A stretch of 64,000 nucleotides of DNA, taken from positions 310,001 through 374,000 of the forward strand of contig JAPNXP010000012.1 of NCBI GenBank assembly GCA_028753945.1. Reading direction: 5' to 3'. The notes beneath the pieces were generated by a model, which did not search any database, was not told the origin of the DNA, and saw only the letters and a program-made list of their open reading frames with translations. Source of the stretch: Hexactinellida sp. DTS-2022. Taxonomy: Eukaryota > Porifera > Hexactinellida. This document shows, piece after piece, positions 30,339 through 39,521 of this stretch (positions within the stretch are counted from its first letter, which is position 1; each line of letters begins with the position of its first letter). The translations under genes and the position numbers were made by a program.

Positions 30339-32675
30339 TTAAAGCAAGAAGAAATACACCACAGACTTCAAGTAGTTAGTTATCAATAAGGAAGCACTGG
30401 GTTCATCTCGTCCATCACCAGTTTTAATACTCAACAACTTTATTTTTGATGAAGTAGCACCAACTTCTTCAACACGACCCAAAATATCTATTTTATCAAA
30501 CTTCTTAAGCTTCAACAGATCGTCCTTAAACTTAGTCCCGGCTGATATCTTAGCTGTATTAGAGTACGTCCTAGTAATGCCTCCCAGTTCAATGCTATAC
30601 GTGAACTCCTCTCCTAGACTCATGGAGCAGTGGCCGACCTGACAGAGATCTCCGTATTTATCTAAATCGCAGTCTTCTGCGTTGCTCATCTTCTTACCGA
30701 GCAAACAGGTGAGGCCTTGCACCAGAGGGCCGATGGGAATCTTATTAATTACCCGCTCTAAACTGTTCTCTCTGCTCTCGAGGTAAATGTTATCCACAAT
30801 ACCCTCAACTCGCACCTTCCTGCCCACTAGATGCAGACATCTGTGCTGAAAGTTAGCGAAGTTCTGGTCGCCCCCTTTAGGGCTACAGAACTCGGAATAA
30901 TCTTTAAAAGCGATTACCGGCATTTGATTGAACTGGTACTGAGAGTAAGCATAAGAAATAAAACAAACGACAGAAAATAAGAGGAAACCCAACCACATGG
31001 CATTCTTGAAAGTCAGCTGAACAATATTTAGCTTCAACAGTCGATCATAAAACCAACCGAATAACAGTACTCCTATGCCAGCAGTGAGCAGCCCGCCCCA
31101 CACCAGCAACGCAGCATTGAGGTCATAGTAGTACCAAACTGCCAAGGGGGAGATAGCGAGTAGGAACACGATTAGAATAGTTAGGAAGGGAAGAAAGGCA
31201 ATGAGAATAACAGTCCCGAAAATGATGTAAATGAGCTGTGAGATCTGAATGTTGAGTACTGAGAGAGCAAACATTTTCCACCAGACTGCCATGAAGAAGT
31301 GAGGACAGAGCAGCAGAGTAAATCCCTTCCATTTATAACACCACGCCATGTAAACAAATACAATTGTGTGCGCTATTTTGATAGCAGTGCCTGCTATAAG
31401 TAGCAAGGTAAATGGACCCACTAGCATAAAGATTAACCAAGTAAAGAACTCGAAAAACCAAATGAGTATAGAGAGATATACAACCTTCTCACGCACCTGT
31501 AACGCGTGATAAATGCTAGTGACAAAGAAGAAGAGGGAAAGTGGAACGAAGAAGGAAGGAATTTGAGTTTGTACTTGCGGGAAAATAAACAGAAATAGAA
31601 ACCAACAAGAAAAGAACTTCAAGTAATAAATAACACTTGTTTTCTTCAAGTAATCAGACGCGATAACATTCTTATAAATATCATCTACAATTCCCAGAGA
31701 GTCGATGATAGAAAGGTACTCTGAGAAGTCTAGTCTAGCACTGATTATCTGCAGTGAGTATACCAGCATGGTTAGGAAGATACAAACCGAGAGTACAGTT
31801 GGTACCACTGTGAATAGGACATCCGGTAGAAGTATGAGCGAGTAGAAGTATAAAAGAATTAGGAACTGGAGTTCGCGATGAGGCACCCACCTCCAAAGGA
31901 ATCTGATGCTGTATTTCTGTGTGTTCCGAATAACAGATTCTTTTACTGTATTTATTGTAATGCCGGGGTGATTAAACACCTAAAAGAGATATAATAATCA
32001 ATTTAATTGCGAGTAAGTTAGAACTGACCTTTGATAGAATGGGAGCTTTCTCGTACTCCTTCCACTCCTCCTGTTTGTATCTCCTAGCGTCTGCATAGAT
32101 GGACTGAGACACGTATCCGAGTTTCCCCGTAAGCAGCTCTTTGATAGAGTTAACGAAGAACTCTTGGCTCATCTCTACTTCCTAAGCAAACAAGCAAAAA
32201 ATAAAAACCTAGCAAAAAATAATTCTAGGGAATTAATCGAACAAACCTCTTTCTCAGCTTTGTATTCAGCAAAGCAATTGAGCACATTATCCTTTCCTTT
32301 AGGAGCACTCTTAATTGGCTTTTCAGTGTCTTTAATTGATTCATTCTTATTTATATTTTTGTTCAATATCTTATCACCTTCTTCACTGTTAACAGAATCT
32401 AAGTTAGACGCGCCGCCTTTTATAGTTCTCAGCCTCAGCCCATCTCCTGGCATGTCAGAGACATTGAGTGGGTTGTCCTCATCGGAAATGTCGATCTCAT
32501 TTATCTCCGGGTTTGGGATATCTTCATCCTGTGTCCCTCCTCTGTCCGGTATCTTGGGGGGTATGGGAGTCATTAGTGGGCTCTGAAAACGCTTGAAGAG
32601 GGAGCGAGCGTTCTCATTGATCGACTCTTCAATCTGAGTTGATAGACTCCGCTTTATCTCACTACTTGAACTCAT
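30339..32675 (-). CDS. WFS1: Wolframin (WFS1), ER membrane protein, three exons
   Basis: Exons 32247-32675, 32029-32181 and 30339-31979 join in frame to give 740 aa; introns are 65 and 49 bp. The N-terminal 190 residues are cytosolic and acidic. A block of about ten hydrophobic segments follows (about 225-525). The C-terminal luminal domain keeps the wolframin pattern: YSEFCSPKGG, HRCLHLVGRKVRVEGIVD, SAEDC-like cysteines (CLLGKKMSNAEDCDL, CQVGHCSM), then the beta-rich end. The N-terminus is shorter than human WFS1 (890 aa total). Wolframin supports ER calcium, protein folding and secretory cargo export. The start codon is only 87 bp from the ELP6 stop. Confidence 0.88.
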
Positions 32676-32762
32676 AACAGTAGACTAAGGATGCTAATAA
32701 CTTAATATTAATCAATACAAAATAGTTAGAATAGACAGAATAAATTGTACTACAGTTAGTAT

Positions 32763-33557
32763 CTACAATACACTTGAGGCAGTGCCAATCGCGAATAACT
32801 TAACACCCCGGTCTTCCAACTTATAATGGCACTCCTCCCTATGCCAATCTATCGCGTGATGAGACCTGCGTCTGGAGATCAGCTTCCCGTGTACCTCCTT
32901 ACACACTCCAGACGCTAGCCCTTCGACTGTCAGAATGACGTCACTCTCCGCTGCTAGATGTCTGACGAGTCTTATTTCCGGACTCTCAAGCTCCCCAAGC
33001 GCGGACACGTGGACACACACACTCGACTGTACATCCAATGTAGTCTCTAGCAAAGCGCGAGTAGAGAATACGAGATCCAGAGCTCTAACGAGCGACAGCC
33101 CCAGCATAACCGGAGTAGAATAGTCGTCTATGAGCAGAGTGAGTGGTGCGTGTGGACAGCTGACTTTATGTTGAGCAATACAGTCTTGTAGGCGAGCTGA
33201 CAAGTGAGATAAAACATCTTTTGAATCGCAATTTGACACAAGAACCCCATCGCTCTGAGAGAAGCAATCTATAAAGGTTAAAGTCCCTTCTTTGATAGAA
33301 GTTGTAAGGTTGATACCTAGCTTGAGGCCTATTGAACTGTAATGCTTAAAACCATTTAGAAACGATACAAGAACAACTCGAGTATTGATCTTCAAATTAT
33401 AAGCGATTAGATGGTGTATCAAAAAGGAGGCATCAGTAGAAATACAGTAGGGAGTCTCCAAGAGAACTAAGCGGTTGGTTTTTATAGGATTTATCGCTTT
33501 TCTATCTTCTGAGAGTAGGGAAGCAAAAAGCTGATCAATTGTGCGAGTTAAACTCAT
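32763..33557 (-). CDS. ELP6: ELP6, Elongator subunit
   Basis: A single exon encodes 264 aa. Matches to ELP6 run throughout: DASFLIHHLIAYNLKINTRVVLVSFLNGFKHYSSIGLKLG near the N-terminus, VLMLIDDYS-like TLLIDDYSTPVMLGLS in the middle, and EGLASGVCKEVHGKL with VKLFAIGTASSVL at the end. ELP6 adopts a RecA-like fold without a working Walker A motif and forms the Elp4-5-6 ring that supports tRNA wobble-uridine modification. The ATG directly abuts an acceptor-like TTTAG. It is 82 bp from INTS11 upstream and 87 bp from WFS1 downstream, the tightest spacing in the window. Confidence 0.9.
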   Translation of the reverse strand: MSLTRTIDQLFASLLSEDRKAINPIKTNRLVLLETPYCISTDASFLIHHLIAYNLKINTRVVLVSFLNGFKHYSSIGLKLGINLTTSIKEGTLTFIDCFSQSDGVLVSNCDSKDVLSHLSARLQDCIAQHKVSCPHAPLTLLIDDYSTPVMLGLSLVRALDLVFSTRALLETTLDVQSSVCVHVSALGELESPEIRLVRHLAAESDVILTVEGLASGVCKEVHGKLISRRRSHHAIDWHREECHYKLEDRGVKLFAIGTASSVL

Positions 33558-33639
33558 CTAAATTAAATTAAAATAAGTATTCAGTTAACTAATGCAGCTC
33601 TATAAGAAATAGGATCAATATTATATCCAATGTTCAGTT

Positions 33640-36064
33640 CTACGTAGAATAGCTGGACACTGGTTTTATACTAGGATACTCCTCAAGTTCAGGCTTTATA
33701 AAAATAGCTTCATTTGTCTTCAACTGACTGATCAGGCAATTGGCTATCTCGTCATCTTTGAAAGACCACGAGATCTCTATGGAGCATGACGGGATGCGTT
33801 TAGGAGTTTCTTTCTCATAGAGTGTTATGGAAATGGTTGAGAAGCAAATCGCTATCGTATTGCCGACTCTCTTGACAGGGATGTACTTGGCTACGGTCTG
33901 ACAGACCATATTGTAGACACCATCAGTGTACTGGTCTATGCCAACGCCGTGTCCCATCTCGCAGGTCACCACGTGCTGGAACTTCATCTCGTGGTCTTGT
34001 ATGCCACAGTCGATGCAGGCCTGACTCTGCTCCAGGAGCTGCATGCTCCCGCTCTCCTTGCACACAAGGATTCCCTGCACGGGTATGTCGTTCTGTAGAC
34101 ACGGCTTCTTGCACTGAACAGCCATGGCAGACTTCTCAGCGAGGTTCTTAGCCAACACGTGCAGACTCAAGTCAATAGAGAGTCTCGGAGGACAGACAAT
34201 GTACTCCGTCTTTCCGTTAGGCGGATAGGTGCTGTCTATGTTATAGTGTATTTTAATCTGAGTCTTCAAGAACTCCATCTTCTTAACCTCCCCATGCACA
34301 AGCATTACGTTCCTCGGCTCAATGAACCGAATCAGTTGCATTATGCCTTTAGCATCTGCGTGCGCTGAGAAGGAAAGGTATTCCACAGCCAATTTAACCT
34401 AACAGAAACAGTAACAACCGGTATAGCTGTAGTATTAAGCCGGATTACCTTGACTAGCTTGTGCTCTATGTCAACCTCCTTACTTCCAGACAGGATCTTA
34501 TTGCCCACAGTCCCCTGTACGCAGTACCCGGGGATAATCACCATGTTATTCTCGTCTTCGGCCCATCGTTTGAATATCTAGCATAGAACAGAAAACCCAA
34601 CATAATGTGTAATACAGTAGATGTCGGATATAAGCACACCGGTTATAAGCACATCAAGTGCAGTTCCCGACGATGTGCTTATAACCGGCATCCATAGTAT
34701 AACATATATCAGCACACCTGTAGGGAAGAGCCAGCATGCAACATTCCGGGCGTAGCGAAGACAACCATAGGGCCAGGCTGGTCTACATAGGACCAGTCAA
34801 GTGACTTGATGTGTTTAAACTCGAACATGTTACGTCTGTCATAGGTCTTCTTTATCTTCTCATTCGTCCAAGAAATGAAGAGTTTATAGAAAAAGTTAGC
34901 TTTTTCAGTCATACCCGCGGAAAAGTATATAGGAGCCTATTAATTAATATTAAATTTATATTTAACAATAGTCGACTCCGCTTAATAGAGCCACCGGTTA
35001 ATAGATTTTACTGCTTAATCGGGTCAAAATTTCACAGCATTTATAGGACGGAATTATATATTGGCTTAAAATATTTTCGGTTAGTAGATTTCTCTGCTTA
35101 ATCGGGTCAAAGCAACCTGGTCCAGAGGTGACTCTATTAAGCAGAGTCGACTGTAGCTGGGTAACTAACTTGAAGGTTCATTCTTTCCCAGAAAGTCTCT
35201 AACAGAATGCACAGCTCCTGTGCTCTCCCCAAAGCGAACACAGGTATCAACACTTTTCCTCCTTTCTCAACCGTGTCGTGTATCTTCTTCAGAAACTCTC
35301 GTTCTCTACAGCGCTTACTGTCTCTTATCGTGGTAGCGTACGTGGACTCCGTTATAAGGAGATCTGGCTGGCACTTGTCTATCCAAGCAGCTCCTATTAA
35401 TTAGCTAATAACTATTGTCTGCTATAAGTTATGAGTCAATAAGTACCCAGATGCCTGTCTGGAGTCATGTTGTAGTCTCCTGTGTACACAATAGACTGTG
35501 GACCCACACGAATGTGGAACATGGCAGCTCCCAGCACGTGGCCTGCATAGTAGGCCTTTATCTCGATATCTGCATCAACACGGATAGTTTGATGGAGTCC
35601 AATCGTTGTAACCTTAGGATACAATAATTAATATCTCTGCAATACATAATACACTCATTTTAAACATGTACCTTGTCCATGCACTTTTTAATACTCTCCG
35701 AATCGAAAAGCGATTTATTGTATCGCTTCTCTGAGATCTTAGCATAATCCTCCAGCAGAATGGGACAAATGGCTTTGGTTGGGTGTGTCATGTAGATGGG
35801 CCCGTCATACCCCTTCACCTCTGTGAAGTAGGGCAGAGCACCACAATGGTCCAGGTGGAAGTGGCTTATTATGAGACAATCAATGTGTTCAGTGTAAGGG
35901 CCCTTCGGTGCAATATAAGTGAAGTCTGGGAACTTACGTTCGTCGTTATAACCCATGTGTATCCCACAGTCCAACATAAGGTTTTTTCCCTGAATAGTGA
36001 CCAGAATACAGCTCCTCCCCACGTCCTGCCCCGCCCCCAATGGGACCACTTTGATATCAGACAT
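33640..36064 (-). CDS. INTS11: INTS11, catalytic endonuclease of Integrator, six exons
   Basis: Exons are 35672-36064, 35447-35612, 35170-35393, 34718-34936, 34449-34577 and 33640-34398. They join in frame to give 629 aa, with every intron GT/AG. The metallo-beta-lactamase motifs are all visible: [15 protein letters not shown], then beta-CASP motifs ITESTYA, SFSAHAD and [11 protein letters not shown]. Integrator cleaves nascent snRNA and paused Pol II transcripts. Two of the five introns contain palindromic elements (34.6 and 35.0 kb); the others are 50-59 bp. This gene has the most introns in the window and heads the long minus-strand array. Confidence 0.95.
34613..34699. mobile_element. Short palindromic pogo-like element in INTS11 intron 4
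   Basis: The element is about 83 bp, between TA dinucleotides. One end reads CAGTAGATGTCGGATATAAG; the other, reverse-complemented, reads CTATGGATGCCGGTTATAAG. The inner sequence repeats TATAAGCACACCGG and TTATAAGCAC. It nearly fills the intron between exons 4 and 5. Confidence 0.7.
34968..35155. mobile_element. Longer relative of the 17.3-kb MITE, in INTS11 intron 3
   Basis: The left end AGTCGACTCCGCTTAATAG and the right end (reverse complement CAGTCGACTCTGCTTAATAG) match the 102-bp element at 17.3 kb. The internal TGCTTAATCGGGTCAAA motif occurs twice here and once there, so this is an expanded or composite copy of about 185 bp. It makes up most of the 233-bp intron. Confidence 0.8.
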
Positions 36065-36720
36065 TTTATATTCTAAATATTAATTGCAATTGTGTTGTAA
36101 GTAGCGGTAATTTTTGAATAAATTCCCCCAAATAATTGTGTGTAATAACAAGTTTTCTAGTGAATTCCTCCAAGGTTAACAAAGAAATAACATAAGTTAG
36201 CTACTGCTTAAATCACATGGAGAGTTTAAAGAATTACAATATATTGAATCCTAAAAAGTTGTCCCTCGGGTTACTCAGAGTTTAGAATGAATTTTAAGAG
36301 CTTGAAAATAATAGCCAATGCTAGACAATATTAATAATTAATAAAATACTTAAATACATCGATCACAAATCTATTAATTTGAACTTCGATACTTCTTAGA
36401 CAATCAAAAAGTAAATTACTTCTATACTAGATCATTACAAAGAACTGCATTATAAACTCCTAACGTCATTAAACCATAAATAGTTGCTGTTGTATTTGAC
36501 TGACAATCTATTCATTCGATCAAATAAGCTAATATTTCACTTGAATTGTTATGTAGAATTAGGACATTCTATTAATTGTAATTAACATGGTAACAATAGA
36601 ATAATGGCAAGCCAGCTTTCTATACATAAGACACTATTCACTAGTATGGCTATTGTTTTACCTTATAAATAGTAGAGATTCAGGACTATAGTCTATTGCA
36701 TTAATTTTATATCGTTAAAG
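36065..36720. promoter_or_regulatory. AT-rich divergent region upstream of INTS11
   Basis: These 656 bp upstream of the INTS11 start hold no coding sequence I can see. They should contain the promoter for INTS11 and possibly for the whole minus-strand array below it. No specific motif is assigned. Confidence 0.35.
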
Positions 36721-37221
36721 ATGACCGAACCATTGGCAAAATATGAGCTGGCTGAGAAGATTGAGAAACAGATTCAAACTGTGAACAACAAACCTGATGA
36801 AATCGCGCACTCTCAAATAGGAACTATTGTGTATAAACTGAACATAGAGAGAGAAACACAAGTGGGAACAAGTCCGCTTAAAAGAAGGGATTTCAACTGG
36901 GACTCTGGAAAAGTAGATGGGAGGAAAAAGGAATTAAAACAATCACAGTTTGAAAATACAAGTTTAAGTTTAATAAGCAGAGTAGTTAACTTAATTGGAG
37001 AAATTGGACAATCTCTCTTTCTGCCATTTAGCCTATATTCAACCCTTCTCTTCGTCTGGATAAAACTAATGACCTACCGAATCAATCGACAGGACATCAA
37101 GATCAGACACAAGTTTTGTATGAGTACTTCTCTCTACATGGCGGTTACGTGCTATGGGATTTCGCATAGCACAATGACAGCTCTCTCTGTCACATCTTAC
37201 TCGACAATTATGGTACTTTAA
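36721..37221 (+). CDS. Small orphan ORF, doubtful
   Basis: This 166-codon frame starts with ATG in an otherwise gene-free AT-rich stretch. The first 85 residues are charged and Gln/Lys-rich. A hydrophobic segment (about 100-120, IGQSLFLPFSLYSTLLFVWI) and a Ser/Thr/Cys-rich tail follow. I recognise no family, and there is no independent support. It could be a fast-evolving membrane protein or a chance frame. Confidence 0.3.
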   Translation: MTEPLAKYELAEKIEKQIQTVNNKPDEIAHSQIGTIVYKLNIERETQVGTSPLKRRDFNWDSGKVDGRKKELKQSQFENTSLSLISRVVNLIGEIGQSLFLPFSLYSTLLFVWIKLMTYRINRQDIKIRHKFCMSTSLYMAVTCYGISHSTMTALSVTSYSTIMVL

Positions 37222-38075
37222 AGGATACATTTAGTAATTCAAAGTTTTGGAATATATTCTGTAATAAATTTAACAATTAAATACAGCATTATTAAAATAT
37301 ATTGAGTAAGAAATAACTGTCTACTTACATCCAGGGTTTTATGCATGGGATATATTTGCGTTTAGGAGCGCGAAAACTGCCGAAAGTCACCATAGCATAG
37401 AGTAATACAAAACAAACCTTTTAGGTGTACAAAATTCATACTTTAGTGACCTTAGGAGTGTTGAATTCTAGTCCTGTATAATACCCTGCGTACATCCTAG
37501 GATAAATTGCAGATCCAAGTAATTTAATTATATATCTACACTAATTAAACAGTTTGTGGATGTCTTATAGGCAAAATTTTCATTTTCAGATGTGAATCAG
37601 ATGATCTCTGTAAGATTACAAGACATTGCACTCTCGCAAGTTCAGATATTAATCATCTGATTGTACATTAGCCATAAAATATTTACAACGTAACTAAGCT
37701 AGTAAACAAATACTGTTCCAATTTGCATAATCTATATTACACCTATACTAAATATGGATTTTCCTATGTTGTTGTTAATTAAGTTAAGAACAAGATAGAG
37801 TATTTATCAAAAAGGTAGAGTTAACATTCGCGAAGCGATCGAGACAATGGGCCCTTATAACGATACATAAAGCTTTTAATTATTAACAAACAGCCCAATA
37901 CAATGTGCGATGCATATCCCATAATCCTAAAAATATATTGGTAACAAAGTCATTTAGTATACTAATAAATTATTAACAATAAACACAATACAGATAATGA
38001 GAACCAGGATAGGCAATGGGGTATATATAAGTTACGCAGAAGACATTATGGCTAAAATGATTGGAATCTCAAAAC
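37222..38075. other. AT-rich noncoding stretch
   Basis: These 854 bp lie at the 3' side of the Frizzled-like gene. No gene, tRNA or clear repeat is visible. Confidence 0.55.
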
Positions 38076-39521
38076 TTAAACGTGAACCGCTTCAGGCGAG
38101 TTCTTAAGTAGATTGTCAGCAGAAGCAACTAAGTTATTCTCCCTCACTTGGATATTGATCGCGCCTTTAAATTTAGAACTGTTGATGGAGGAGGGATCGT
38201 ACTTACTGTAGTGCTGCTTGAAGAATAGCCCCCCACGGGCCCGACCGAAGGGATCGCGGATACACAGGATCCAGTGAATGAGGAACTCCCACCTCCAAAT
38301 CCAGCACGTGAGTAGGATGTGCTGTAGGAACAGAGACAGTATGAATATGTACGCCACGGCTAACTGCGCCTGAGGATTGCCAAATAGCTCAAGCGAAGTC
38401 AACTTGCAGACTTCATCTCCGGAGATCTGGCTGTTCAACTCACAACAGGTGTGCTTGGCTAGGCGAGTTAGGTAACTCTCAGTCGAATCATAGTTGTTAA
38501 TCCCATACATGGAAATGATAGTCAAGTGGACAAGAGATATTATAATGAATATGGATACTTTTATAAGGAAATTCCTCAGCTCGCGACAGCTCTTCGTGCT
38601 CTGCGCTGCTTTTATCATTGATTTCAGGTATACCTGTATCGTATACAGCTTGATAACAGTGAATACGAGCAGAGGAATAGAGAGAGATACAAGAATGAGA
38701 GTGGGTATACGGAAGAAATATAACGAATCTTCTGAGCTCTGCAGATAGCAGAACCCAAGCATGTTATCGCCTGCGACCCCTCTACGTACTAGCACAGTGA
38801 CAAGGAGAACCATAGGCAGACTCCAGCTGAAAACGTGGTACACCACTTCGTAAAATATCTCCCATTTATGCATGAGCTTGGAATAAGTCTTTTTAATATT
38901 CTTAGCTTTTATGAAACAAGCGTGGCAAAGACAGGGAATCCAGCAAATAGAGGCCATATTGAAGTAGTATATAATGCAAAACCCGATGCTGCAGCCAATG
39001 TGGTTACTCGGCTGGTTTAGAGCAAGGGATCCGTCTGGATTACAGGTCACATGGTCACTCAATCCAAAAAGCTGAATTATAAAAGTGCTAAACACAGCAA
39101 AGTTACACAACACCAAGAAGATAACTGGTCGAGCGATAAACCGATTCAGAATAGGGAAGTTCATAATAATCGTAAGCAGAGTCATGAAGGAAAATATCCA
39201 AATGATCAGGCCTAGGATACCCGTGAATAATTTGAATATTATGAAATTCTGGTCGGAAATAACGGGGGGTTTACATTGATAACCACATGGCAAGCCTGGG
39301 AACACAGCATTCAAGTCTGTATCCGTGTTGACTAGAGGGTGGGGACAGCTGTCATTGGCTTGTTCGTAGAGCAGGAATAATTCGTGGATAATCGAAGAGG
39401 AAATTCTTCCATCAACAAAATCACAAACTGAGCTTTGGTTAGTGTCATTTTCAACAGCATTAGTCATAGAGAATAGTACGAATAACAAAGTAGAGAACAC
39501 GGTCCAGTGTAAACGATTCAT
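38076..39521 (-). CDS. Frizzled-family seven-transmembrane receptor lacking the cysteine-rich Wnt-binding domain
   Basis: A single exon encodes 481 aa. It starts with a signal peptide (residues 1-22), then only about 70 extracellular residues where Frizzled has a CRD plus linker. The linker-type cysteines remain (CGYQCKPP just before TM1). Seven membrane segments follow with family landmarks: ARPVIFL at TM2, CSIGFCIIYYFNMASICW at TM3, HVFSWSLPMVL at TM4, GDNMLGFCYL in loop 2, and ILLTCWIWRWEFLIHWI at TM7. The Dishevelled-binding KTxxxW after TM7 is not conserved (WEFLIHW in its place). The tail is about 75 residues. The gene could be a divergent Frizzled, a Smoothened-like receptor, or a Frizzled-like orphan; Wnt binding via a CRD is not possible. 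Confidence 0.85.
   Translation of the reverse strand: MNRLHWTVFSTLLFVLFSMTNAVENDTNQSSVCDFVDGRISSSIIHELFLLYEQANDSCPHPLVNTDTDLNAVFPGLPCGYQCKPPVISDQNFIIFKLFTGILGLIIWIFSFMTLLTIIMNFPILNRFIARPVIFLVLCNFAVFSTFIIQLFGLSDHVTCNPDGSLALNQPSNHIGCSIGFCIIYYFNMASICWIPCLCHACFIKAKNIKKTYSKLMHKWEIFYEVVYHVFSWSLPMVLLVTVLVRRGVAGDNMLGFCYLQSSEDSLYFFRIPTLILVSLSIPLLVFTVIKLYTIQVYLKSMIKAAQSTKSCRELRNFLIKVSIFIIISLVHLTIISMYGINNYDSTESYLTRLAKHTCCELNSQISGDEVCKLTSLELFGNPQAQLAVAYIFILSLFLQHILLTCWIWRWEFLIHWILCIRDPFGRARGGLFFKQHYSKYDPSSINSSKFKGAINIQVRENNLVASADNLLKNSPEAVHV

Noticed and set aside
36721-37221. Orphan frame as a confirmed gene
   Set aside because: Kept only as a low-confidence entry, because no family, domain or neighbour supports it.
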